This document shows, one piece after another, positions 26,948-34,963 of a stretch of 64,000 nt of DNA. How positions within the stretch are numbered: position 1 is the first letter of the stretch; the number at the start of each line of letters is the position of its first letter. The notes under the pieces are model-generated. The model saw nothing but the letters and a program-made list of their open reading frames with translations. It made no database searches and was not told where the DNA came from. The DNA is from Hungateiclostridiaceae bacterium UBA1305 (GTDB taxonomy: Bacteria > Bacillota > Clostridia > Acetivibrionales > DTU013): NCBI GenBank assembly GCA_002307275.1, contig DBTX01000038.1, forward strand, positions 1 through 64,000, written 5' to 3'. Both the position numbers and the translations under genes were made by a program.

Positions 26948-28093
26948 ATGGAGTATGTATATATGGCCATGTTTCTACAGGAGATTGGAAAGGAGATCAA
27001 CGGGGAAAATATCCGAAAAATTTTCGCTGCACTGGATATGGAAGCGGATGATGCTAAAGTGCAGTTCTTTATTCCCGCACTGTCTATTCTTGCAGCAGCA
27101 AATCAGAAAAAGACAAAGAACCCGGCTGAAACTTCTTTTTATCAGAAATTAGGCCGCTTCCAAAAGCAGTTTGATACGCTTGAAAGTTCTATGGCAGCGA
27201 TTGATGAGAGGCTGAAAAAAGATAATCCGCAGCAGCAGCCTGAATATACTAAGAAGGATACTGAGGAAGAAATCGCACTAAATAATGAAATGATTCATGA
27301 CCTGCCTGCCAGGTATGTTTATGGGGTAGCAGATAAAGGGGTAAGCATTCATCTGGAAACGAAAGGCCTGGATGGCGCTTTAGTATACACCATCCCTTAT
27401 AAAGAAATATGTGTCGCTGTTCATGACTGCCTGGCCGAGCCATACAAATCAGAGGACGATGCAGCAGTGAAAGAGTGGCTTTTCACACAGCAGGAAGTGC
27501 TGGATGCCATAACAGAGAGATTTGGAGTGGTGCTTCCTATGAGCTTTGATATGATTATTGAGGGAAATAACGGACAAGATCCGGAGCAAACGGTAAAAGA
27601 GTGGCTGGAAAAGAATTACGACAATTTCACGGAAAAAATGTCGGGACTCAAAGGTAAGCAGGAATTCGGAGTTCAGGTCATCCTTGATACGGAAATTCTG
27701 AGCACAAAACTGATTGAAACGGATGAAAAGCTATTGAAAAAGAAGAAAGAGATTGACACTAAACCCGAAGGGATAGCTTACATGGAAAGAGAGTTGCTGA
27801 AGGACTTACTGAAGGAAAAGATTGAGGAAGCGGCAGACCAGTACTTCAGGGAGTTTTATAGCATGATTAGAAAATGCACGGATGACATTGTAATAGGAAA
27901 AGTTAAAAAAGTTGGGGGAAACAAGCAAATGCTGATGAATTTATCCTGTCTGGTAAGAAAGGATATGGTAGAAGAACTGGGCACCGAACTTGAAAAAATT
28001 GAAAACATCAATGGTATAGCCGTGCGGTTTAGCGGCCCATGGGCACCTTACAGCTTTGTCACTCCTGAAAAGGGGGTGGCGAAAAATGGATGA
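26948..28093 (+). CDS. Archaeal L12/P1-like domain fused to GvpF/L
   Basis: 381 aa. The first 45 residues (MEYVYMAMFLQEIGKEINGE, NIRKIFAALDMEADDAKVQF) closely resemble the N-terminal dimerisation domain of archaeal ribosomal L12/eukaryotic P1, not the bacterial L7/L12. A charged linker (residues about 70-120) leads to a full GvpF/L domain (RYVYGVADKGVSIHLETKGL; VVLPMSFDMII; ending RFSGPWAPYSF). The ATG at 26948 places MEYVY at the start, as in L12. The fusion might supply dimerisation to GvpF/L (inference). It overlaps the GRAM gene by eight bases. Confidence 0.78.
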   Translation: MEYVYMAMFLQEIGKEINGENIRKIFAALDMEADDAKVQFFIPALSILAAANQKKTKNPAETSFYQKLGRFQKQFDTLESSMAAIDERLKKDNPQQQPEYTKKDTEEEIALNNEMIHDLPARYVYGVADKGVSIHLETKGLDGALVYTIPYKEICVAVHDCLAEPYKSEDDAAVKEWLFTQQEVLDAITERFGVVLPMSFDMIIEGNNGQDPEQTVKEWLEKNYDNFTEKMSGLKGKQEFGVQVILDTEILSTKLIETDEKLLKKKKEIDTKPEGIAYMERELLKDLLKEKIEEAADQYFREFYSMIRKCTDDIVIGKVKKVGGNKQMLMNLSCLVRKDMVEELGTELEKIENINGIAVRFSGPWAPYSFVTPEKGVAKNG

Positions 28094-28433
28094 AGTAAGT
28101 CTGAGTAATGGAGAAAAGATCATCTTAAAAGGGCAAGGTACCCTGATGTTCAAATCAACGTGGCAGCTCGGCCATTTATTTCTTACCGACAGACGGCTTA
28201 TTTTTATTCAGGCTGCTAAAACAATATTGGAATACAGACTGGATAAGATAATTGAGATGAGTATTATGAAAAGAAGCTGGCTGATGGGGATAAAAGTGAA
28301 GCAGTTATGTATTGAATTCAATTGCGGAAGTGGTCGGGAACAAGCCTGTATAGCACTTGTAAAGCCTGATGAATGGGTTGCTGCAATTAAAGAAGAAATG
28401 ACACTGATGCTTTTTCATTCGCGGCAAGGATAA
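28086..28433 (+). CDS. GRAM/PH-like domain protein
   Basis: 115 aa: a single GRAM/bacterial PH-like domain. It shows EKIILKGQGTLMFKSTWQLG, HLFLTDRRLIFIQAA and LDKIIEMSIMKRSW, the usual strand-turn 'LTDRRL' core. Such domains often bind lipids or proteins at membranes. AAAGGGGG precedes ATG 28086, which lies inside the end of the GvpF/L gene, so the two are coupled. Its closest relatives here are the two repeats in the next gene. Confidence 0.72.
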   Translation: MDEVSLSNGEKIILKGQGTLMFKSTWQLGHLFLTDRRLIFIQAAKTILEYRLDKIIEMSIMKRSWLMGIKVKQLCIEFNCGSGREQACIALVKPDEWVAAIKEEMTLMLFHSRQG

Positions 28434-28523
28434 AACAATGAAGACTTCATAGCCGCAAAGCAAATCAAAGCGATCGATGCCGGTATTAACGAAGCTCATA
28501 TATTGCAGAAAGGTGGGGTTACA

Positions 28524-29633
28524 ATGGAGCCGAACCGAAGTCCGCAGGCAACGTTGAATGACCTGATTGATAGAATCCTTGATAAAGGCATTCTCCTGAA
28601 CACAGATCTGATTATATCTGTTGCCGGGATTCCCTTACTTGGCGTTAATCTTAAACTGGCTCTGGCGGGGATGGAGACGATGCTGGAATACGGGATTATG
28701 AAGGATTGGGATGAAGCACAGCGTGCTGTGGCCTCTAAAGAAGCAGTAATGGAAAGACCTTGCCTGGATGAAAATGAAAGTATACTTTTTTCAATGTTCG
28801 GTACCCACTGGTACAGCAAAGGGATATACAACAGTTGGAGGGCAGGAACGATATACATTACCGACAAGAGGCTGATCATGTTCAGAAAAATGCCTGCTGA
28901 AGTTTTATTGGAAATATGTTATGAAGATATTAAGGCGATGTCTATTCAGGAAAGGGATCATTTTACCGGTGAAAAGCGGCAGGAACTCCATATCCTGATG
29001 AAAGATGAAGAAGTAATCAAATTACATACCAAGGATACTGTTTTTTTGGAAAAGGCTATTGAGGATATTATGAAGAAAAAGGAGCTTAACCTTGAAGATA
29101 ATCCTGCATTCCCTGATAAGAAGGAAGTTTTGGGGGATTTTCTATATCCCGGGGAAGAGGTCGTTAATTCAGGAAAGATATGGTACCAGATGCCTTTTAC
29201 ATCTGAGGGGAGTGTACGCTATGTGTGGAAGCCGGGACATTTATATCTCACAGACAAGAGGCTGTGCTGGTGGTATGATTTTGAGAGAAAATTGTATTTT
29301 GATATCCCTGCAGATGATATTTCACATGTTACCGTACAGGATGTGCAGTTTGGCAGTGCTCCGGTACAGGAAAAATCACTGATAATAATGTACAAAGAGG
29401 GAAATGAGAATAAAGTTGTCTGCTTCCATGATAATGAAACTTCTCTGCATGAATGGGAGAAAGTCATTAGCGAATATGCAAAGGAACATATGGATGGTAA
29501 AAATACTGAAACCTGCCCCAGATGTGGTAAAAAAGCATCCAAAGAGAGCTTGCTTGAAAATGGGTGTTCACGATGTGGATGGGTGAGCTTCAAGTTTGGC
29601 AGATCAATACCTGTAAACCAGCAGGTGCATTAA
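28524..29633 (+). CDS. GvpA-like + two GRAM/PH-like domains + zinc ribbon fusion
   Basis: 369 aa from ATG 28524 (AAAGGTGGGG upstream). Domains: GvpA-like (residues about 8-58: TLNDLIDRILDKGILLNTD, ISVAGIPLLGVNLKLALAGM); GRAM-like 1 (about 75-185, core IYITDKRLIMFRKM); GRAM-like 2 (about 205-325, core LYLTDKRLCWWYDF); zinc ribbon (about 336-362: CPRCGKKASKESLLENGCSRCGW). This would put a shell-type domain and candidate membrane- or lipid-binding domains in one chain. I know of no named Gvp with this order. It lies 16 bases before the second Cdc48-like gene. Confidence 0.8.
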   Translation: MEPNRSPQATLNDLIDRILDKGILLNTDLIISVAGIPLLGVNLKLALAGMETMLEYGIMKDWDEAQRAVASKEAVMERPCLDENESILFSMFGTHWYSKGIYNSWRAGTIYITDKRLIMFRKMPAEVLLEICYEDIKAMSIQERDHFTGEKRQELHILMKDEEVIKLHTKDTVFLEKAIEDIMKKKELNLEDNPAFPDKKEVLGDFLYPGEEVVNSGKIWYQMPFTSEGSVRYVWKPGHLYLTDKRLCWWYDFERKLYFDIPADDISHVTVQDVQFGSAPVQEKSLIIMYKEGNENKVVCFHDNETSLHEWEKVISEYAKEHMDGKNTETCPRCGKKASKESLLENGCSRCGWVSFKFGRSIPVNQQVH

Positions 29634-29649
29634 AAAGGGGGAGTAAACC

Positions 29650-31815
29650 GTGATATCGGGTGCGTATATTGGTCAGGAAAATCAAATATCTCTGAGAGTT
29701 CTGGAAGCTGAGCCCAGAGATGTTGGACGGGGTATAGCGAGAATGAATCCGGATGATATGATCAGATTGGATGTAGATGTAGGTGATATTATTTCCATAT
29801 CAGGACCTGGTAAAAGGGAGGCTGCCGCAAAAATTCTACCGACGCATATGGAATATCGGGGAAAATCAATCATACAGCTTGATGAAATCAGCAGGGAAAA
29901 TGCGGGTATTGGTATTGAAGAGAAAGTGACTGTAAAAAAAAGCCCGTACAATCGTGCACACACGGTAACATTATCTCCAATCGACGATGACAACAACATT
30001 GGAATGGAATGGGACACAAATCATATAGGCAGACTGCTGGAAGGCTTGCCGGTTATGGAAGGCAACCGTGTTCAGGTGCTGCTCTTCGGGTCGAGAACTG
30101 TCAATTTCACTGTAACCAGAACATCTCCAAGAGAAATTGTGCTTCTGCATTCCGATACAATATTTTTGATTGACCATTCCACGAATGCCCACGAGGGGAT
30201 ATGCAAGATAGCATATAAGGATATCGGAGGGCTTCAGGCAGAAATACAGCGGGTAAGAGAAATGATAGAGCTTCCGCTGTTATATCCGGAAGTTTTCGAA
30301 AGAATCGGAATATACCCGCCTAACGGAGTATTGCTTTACGGCCCTCCGGGTACAGGAAAAACACTGATTGCCAGGGCGGTAGCTACAGAAACCGACGCAC
30401 ATTTTATTGCAGTCAACGGGCCTGAAATCATTCATAAGTTTTATGGCGAGAGCGAGGCAAAGTTGAGGGGGATATTCGAGGAGGCTGCCAGCAGGACACC
30501 TGCCATCATATTTATTGATGAAATAGATGCCATTGCCCCAAAACGCACCGAAGTATCAGGCGAAGTTGAGAAGAGAGTGGTAGGACAGCTTTTGGTACTT
30601 ATGGACGGCTTGAAAAAGAGAAAGAATGTAGTGGTTATAGGCGCAACGAATATTCCTGATTCAATAGATCCGGCTCTTCGGAGACCGGGAAGATTTGACC
30701 GGGAAATCTCTATAAATGTTCCCAATAAAGAGGGAAGAGCGGAAATCCTTGAGATTCATACGAGAAATATGCCACTGGCGAAGGATGTCAATCTGGCAAG
30801 AATTGCAGAGATAACCCACGGCTTTGTCGGGGCGGATCTGGAAGCCTTATGCAGGGAAGCCGGCATGATCGCCATCAGAGAAGCCATGCCTGAAAAAGAT
30901 CTCCGCTATTCCATATCCCATAAAAAGCTACTGGATCTGGAGGTAAGGATGGAGCATTTTACAGGCGCAATGGATGAGGTGGAGCCTTCAGCCATACGCG
31001 AGGTATACGTAGAAATCCCAAATGTGAATTGGGACGATATAGGCGGTTTGAATGAGGTTAAGGAAGCACTTAAAGAGGCAATAGAATGGCCTCTTAAATA
31101 TCGTGAGCTATTTAACCATGTAAAAGCCCATCAACCGAAGGGCATTATATTGACAGGGCCGCCCGGTACAGGTAAGACACTGATTGCAAAGGCAGCGGCG
31201 TCAACGAGCAATGCAAATTTCATATCTATTAAAGGTCCGGCAATTTTTTCGAAATGGGTGGGCGAGTCTGAAAAGATGATGAGGGAGGTCTTCAAAAAGG
31301 CTAAACAAGCTTCACCCTGTATTATATTCTTTGATGAGATAGATGCATTATCCTGTGGACGGAATTCGGAGGAGTCTGATTCCGGGGTGGGCCAAAGGGT
31401 CATAAGTCAGTTGCTGACCGAAATGGATGGAGTAGAAGAACTGAAAGGGGTCGTTGTTCTTGCTGCAACAAACAGGCTGGATCTGGTGGACCCTGCCCTC
31501 TTGCGTCAGGGAAGGTTTGACCAGATATTTCAAATAGAGGAGCCTGATGAAAAGGAAAGGTGTGAAATATTTAAAATTCATTTAAAAGGAAGACCGGTTG
31601 TCGAAGGAGTAAACCCGGAGGAACTGGCCGGACATACTGCAGGTTTTGTCGGTTCGGATATCTATGGCGTATGTGAAAAAGCAGCGATGAGGGCTATTGA
31701 TAAATTCCTGGCCAGAGAGGATCATTGTTTGGAGCAACTAATAATTGATGAAGAGGATATGCACTGGGCGATAAATGAAGTGACTCACATGAAGGAATCA
31801 GCAAACAGGCATTGA
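29650..31815 (+). CDS. Cdc48/p97-like double AAA+ ATPase (copy 2) in gvp operon
   Basis: 721 aa, GTG start after GGGGGAG. N-terminal Cdc48-type barrel (RVLEAEPRDVGRGIARMNPD, DVGDIISISGPGK), then two AAA+ modules with GPPGTGKT, Walker B FIDEIDAIAPK and FFDEIDAL, RRPGRFDRE and RQGRFDQ, and the linker ADLEALCREAGM. All catalytic motifs are intact in both rings. It differs clearly from copy 1 in the N-domain, so the two probably recognise different clients or adaptors. It is the last gene of the operon. Confidence 0.9.
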   Translation: MISGAYIGQENQISLRVLEAEPRDVGRGIARMNPDDMIRLDVDVGDIISISGPGKREAAAKILPTHMEYRGKSIIQLDEISRENAGIGIEEKVTVKKSPYNRAHTVTLSPIDDDNNIGMEWDTNHIGRLLEGLPVMEGNRVQVLLFGSRTVNFTVTRTSPREIVLLHSDTIFLIDHSTNAHEGICKIAYKDIGGLQAEIQRVREMIELPLLYPEVFERIGIYPPNGVLLYGPPGTGKTLIARAVATETDAHFIAVNGPEIIHKFYGESEAKLRGIFEEAASRTPAIIFIDEIDAIAPKRTEVSGEVEKRVVGQLLVLMDGLKKRKNVVVIGATNIPDSIDPALRRPGRFDREISINVPNKEGRAEILEIHTRNMPLAKDVNLARIAEITHGFVGADLEALCREAGMIAIREAMPEKDLRYSISHKKLLDLEVRMEHFTGAMDEVEPSAIREVYVEIPNVNWDDIGGLNEVKEALKEAIEWPLKYRELFNHVKAHQPKGIILTGPPGTGKTLIAKAAASTSNANFISIKGPAIFSKWVGESEKMMREVFKKAKQASPCIIFFDEIDALSCGRNSEESDSGVGQRVISQLLTEMDGVEELKGVVVLAATNRLDLVDPALLRQGRFDQIFQIEEPDEKERCEIFKIHLKGRPVVEGVNPEELAGHTAGFVGSDIYGVCEKAAMRAIDKFLAREDHCLEQLIIDEEDMHWAINEVTHMKESANRH

Positions 31816-31860
31816 GAAAGGATCCTCTGAACAGGTTACATGCCATGCGTGGCGCACTAT

Positions 31861-31900
31861 AAAAATTCCAGGAGAACCATTTGGTTCCCCTGGAATTTTT
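31861..31900. terminator. Bidirectional terminator at end of gvp region
   Basis: A 40-base hairpin AAAAATTCCAGG...CCTGGAATTTTT with an inner AACCA/TGGTT pair separates the Cdc48 gene from leftward genes. Confidence 0.88.
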
Positions 31901-32070
31901 CATACCTGAACATTTCCACCCGGACCTTCTTCGTTGGGAATCTGTACCTCATTGTTGTTTCCATTGGTCAGAACAACGTTCTTGCCCTGCTGTTTGACAC
32001 TGTCAATAAGAACTGATACCAACACCTTTACAAGGGTCACTATATCAATATCTTTAAAATCTTCCTGCAT
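31900..32070 (-). CDS. Small hypothetical protein
   Basis: 56 aa from the ATG at 32070, which has AAAGGGGGTG seven bases upstream. A helical hydrophobic segment (IDIVTLVKVLVSVLIDSVKQ) is followed by a polar, Asn-rich tail. It could be a membrane-associated peptide or a shell-associated protein. Not recognised. It lies 43 bases after the next gene on the same strand. Confidence 0.55.
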   Translation of the reverse strand: MQEDFKDIDIVTLVKVLVSVLIDSVKQQGKNVVLTNGNNNEVQIPNEEGPGGNVQV

Positions 32071-32113
32071 TTTTTCACCCCCTTTCCATTGGTATGTATT
32101 CAGGGGAAGGGAT

Positions 32114-32611
32114 TCATTTTGGAGTAACAGTATTTTTGCTTCCATTTGTGAGAATATTATTTATATTGAATATATAGATTGGAATTTTAATATTGATATT
32201 CTCGCCTGATTTTGCTTCACTTAATCTGTTGAGTGTATGAACTAATTGATTCACGGCTTCTTCATTCAAGGGCAAATCTATCAATGATCCTTCTGAAACC
32301 ATAATTTCACCGGGCAGTAATTTGAATTCGTTACTGTTGCCGTTAATATTATATATGCAAATTTTAATTGCATTCTCAACACAGGCATCCTTTTTGGCAA
32401 TATCCGGAGTGCCAAGAATTACTTGCAAGTTGTTGCTTTTCAGCATTCTGGACTTTATATTACTACTATTCATTTGTACCTCGCGTTTTATTTCATCTCT
32501 GTATTTCCTTAATGATTGCAGGTAATCCTGGGATGATTCCTGAGATGAAACATTTTCAGCCATATTACTATCGTTAATCGTGTTCTCTTGGGAATTAGTG
32601 GAGTTCAGCAT
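32114..32611 (-). CDS. Hypothetical Asn/Ser-rich protein
   Basis: 165 aa from ATG 32611 (GAGGTG upstream). Residues 1-60 are polar and Ser/Asn-rich; residues 60-165 look beta-strand rich (NAIKICIYNINGN, FKLLPGEIMVSEGSLIDLPL, INIKIPIYIFNI). No signal peptide. Not recognised. It forms a two-gene leftward unit with the small gene at 31900. Confidence 0.55.
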   Translation of the reverse strand: MLNSTNSQENTINDSNMAENVSSQESSQDYLQSLRKYRDEIKREVQMNSSNIKSRMLKSNNLQVILGTPDIAKKDACVENAIKICIYNINGNSNEFKLLPGEIMVSEGSLIDLPLNEEAVNQLVHTLNRLSEAKSGENINIKIPIYIFNINNILTNGSKNTVTPK

Positions 32612-32721
32612 TAATATCACCTCAATTTTCTTAATAATTGAATAACAGGTTTACGATATTATTATATTTATGTAAACCAATTGTGTTACACTATTAATTG
32701 AGTTTTTATGGAATAAATGAG

Positions 32722-32750
32722 TTGATACCTTTTTTTAGGAATGGTAGAAT
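32722..32750 (+). promoter_or_regulatory. Sigma-A promoter next to the murA breakpoint
   Basis: TTGATA (32722-32727), a 17-base spacer and TAGAAT (32745-32750). It lies directly before the truncated murA frame, so it may drive divIB-sbp-ftsA, which have no other promoter nearby. Confidence 0.6.
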
Positions 32751-32754
32751 ATGA

Positions 32755-33699
32755 ATATACAATAAGGTTACTCACCCGGGTGGGTGCGAAATAGGACCAA
32801 GACCCATAGACTTGCATTTGAAGGCGCTTAAAAGTATGGGCGTAAGGGTTCAGGATGCGCAGCGCGGCTTTATATACTGCGAAGCCGACAGGCTCAAGGG
32901 GTGCGATATTCAGCTTGATTATCCAAGTGTGGGTGCGACTGAAAATATCATGTTAGCCTCTGTTTTTGCAGAGGGTGAGACCTTGATCAGGAATGCAGCC
33001 AGGGAACCTGAAATACTGGATTTGCAGAATTACCTCCAGGCTACCGGAATACAGGTTACGGGAGCCGGAACGAGTATGATAAGGATATGCGGAGGAGAAC
33101 ACAGATTAAGAAATGCAGAGCATACGATAATTACAGACAGGATCGTGACGGGTACATATATGACAGCCGCTGGAATTACAGGCGGTGAACTGCTTTTACG
33201 CAATGTGATACCTGAGCATATGAGTTCGATTACGGCTATATTGAGGGAAAGCGGCTGCAGAATCAGTATCAAGGGAAGTACGATGCTGATAATAGGTCCT
33301 TCAAGGCTGCGTGCCGTAGATATCATAAGAACGCTGCCCTATCCCGGCTTTCCAACAGACATGCAGGCACAGCTGGTGGCAATGCTGACGGTGGCCAGAG
33401 GAACAAGCATCATGGTAGAGACTGTTTTCGAAAACAGATACAAGCATGTGGATGAATTGCTTAGAATGGGCGCCAACATCAAGCTGGAAGGTAGGATTGC
33501 AGTTATAAAAGGTGTCAAACGGCTTATTGGAGCAAATGTTTGCGCCCGTGATCTGAGAGGCGGTGCCGCGCTTGTATTGGCAGGACTTGCAGCGGAAGGG
33601 GAGACGATTATTTCCGATATCAAGCATATAGACAGGGGATATGAAAACATAGAGGAAAAGCTTCGGCTTGCAGGTGCGAATATTCAGCGTGTCAATTGA
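32755..33699 (+). pseudogene. murA: 5'-truncated murA (UDP-GlcNAc 1-carboxyvinyltransferase)
   Basis: The frame gives about 315 residues against about 415-420 for full MurA. It begins in the middle of the active-site loop: HPGGCEIGPRPIDLHLKAL, with the catalytic Cys codon at 32785-32787, and continues normally to the C-terminus (GADILLR-type repeats, EDRYKH-like FENRYKHVDELLRMGA). There is no ATG/GTG start with a ribosome site before the loop; an in-frame TGA sits at 32752, and the first TTG (32812) lies beyond the Cys. Bases upstream encode no MurA N-terminus in any frame. A second murA elsewhere must supply the enzyme. It might be an assembly join, which reads across 32.76 kb would settle. 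Confidence 0.85.
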
Positions 33700-33710
33700 A
33701 AGGGAAGTTC

Positions 33711-34562
33711 ATGAAATTACAAAGGATACAAGATGTGCAGGAGCCTTCGCATAAAAAGCACAAAAGTAAAAAAAAGAGTAAAAGATCATTCCTGTGGTTA
33801 AAATTTTTACTGATAACATTGCTTCTTGCAACAACATTGATATATGGGGCTCTTTCCCCGTTTTTTAATATAAAAAACATTCAAGTGAAGGGAAAAGCCA
33901 TGCATTATGACAATCAGACGTTGATATCGGGTTCGGGTATCAGCCAGGGGGTTAATGGCTTCAGACTTTTGTTCGATAATCCGGGTAAATTTTACTTTTT
34001 ACGTGTAGGTTCCGCCGAAAGTGCGATACTTGAAAGCTATCCCTATATTAAAAATGTAAAAGCAAGGTTTGTCCTTCCGTCCACAGTCTCCATAGAGGTC
34101 AAGGAGAGGGAAGCGGCTGCCATCCTTATTACTGATGGGACAAGCCTTCTGATTGACACGGAAGAAGTTCTTCTGGAAGAAGATCCTGATATGAAAAAGC
34201 TTCATTTACCGGTAATCAAAGTCAAAAAGCCTGAAGTGCTGAAGCTGGGGAAAAAGCTTGATCTGCATGAGAGTCAACTCTCTGCAGCTTATAAGATATA
34301 TGATGCCATAAAGGAAATTGACAGCCAAAACCAGGATAAACTATTGCCAAGTATAGATTTCGTGGACGTTTCGGATCCCGATAATATTGGATTTTCACTG
34401 CAGTCAAGAGTCATTGTCAATCTGAGGGGATCGGATGATTTGGTTTATAAACTGAATGCGGTCAAAACCGTATTTGCAAAAAATATTAAAAAGGATGATA
34501 GGGGTAGATTGGATTTCACATCTGATGGGAATTCGGTATTTACACCGGAAAACGGGGGGTAG
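33711..34562 (+). CDS. divIB: Cell division protein DivIB/FtsQ
   Basis: Bitopic membrane protein of the divisome (283 aa). A basic cytoplasmic N-terminus (KKHKSKKKSKRSF) is followed by one TM (about 30-50), a POTRA domain (FFNIKNIQVKGKAMHYDNQT) and a FtsQ/DivIB beta domain (ARFVLPSTVSIEVKEREAAA). The ATG at 33711 follows GAAAGGG. It stabilises the FtsL/DivIC group in Gram-positives. It lies 11 bases after the murA remnant, as in dcw clusters. Confidence 0.88.
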   Translation: MKLQRIQDVQEPSHKKHKSKKKSKRSFLWLKFLLITLLLATTLIYGALSPFFNIKNIQVKGKAMHYDNQTLISGSGISQGVNGFRLLFDNPGKFYFLRVGSAESAILESYPYIKNVKARFVLPSTVSIEVKEREAAAILITDGTSLLIDTEEVLLEEDPDMKKLHLPVIKVKKPEVLKLGKKLDLHESQLSAAYKIYDAIKEIDSQNQDKLLPSIDFVDVSDPDNIGFSLQSRVIVNLRGSDDLVYKLNAVKTVFAKNIKKDDRGRLDFTSDGNSVFTPENGG

Positions 34563-34567
34563 AAAGC

Positions 34568-34918
34568 ATGTTGCCAATACTAGGCATGATAATAGGCATA
34601 CTGATTGGAGTGTTCTTTATTCCGATTAATATCCCACAGCAATACTCAACCTATGTGGCTGTGGCGATCCTTGCGGCTCTGGACTCTGTATTCGGAGGAG
34701 TAGCAGCCACGATGCAGGGCAAATTCGATATGAAGATATTCATATCCGGGTTTTTCGGCAATGCCTTGCTGGCAGCCGTGCTTGCCTACATAGGAGATCA
34801 GCTTGGCATACAGATATATCTTGCTGCCATATTTGCATTCGGAAACAGGCTATTCCTGAATTTCGCAATTATTCGCAGATATATGTTGAATAAGTCTGTC
34901 AAAAAAGATAATATATGA
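34568..34918 (+). CDS. sbp: Small basic protein Sbp (DUF1290)
   Basis: 116 aa, three TM helices, with the family pattern GMIIGILIGVFFIPINIPQQ and YVAVAILAALDSVFGG. It sits next to ftsA in many Firmicutes. Its function is unknown. RBS AGAAAG is weak. Confidence 0.85.
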   Translation: MLPILGMIIGILIGVFFIPINIPQQYSTYVAVAILAALDSVFGGVAATMQGKFDMKIFISGFFGNALLAAVLAYIGDQLGIQIYLAAIFAFGNRLFLNFAIIRRYMLNKSVKKDNI

Positions 34919-34963
34919 TTGCAATTAGAATGTCGAATATCGACTTGGATGGGGGTTTCTTCT

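Noticed and set aside
32812..33699. A shorter functional MurA starting at TTG 32812
   Set aside because: It would lack the catalytic Cys and the whole first lobe, and there is no ribosome site.
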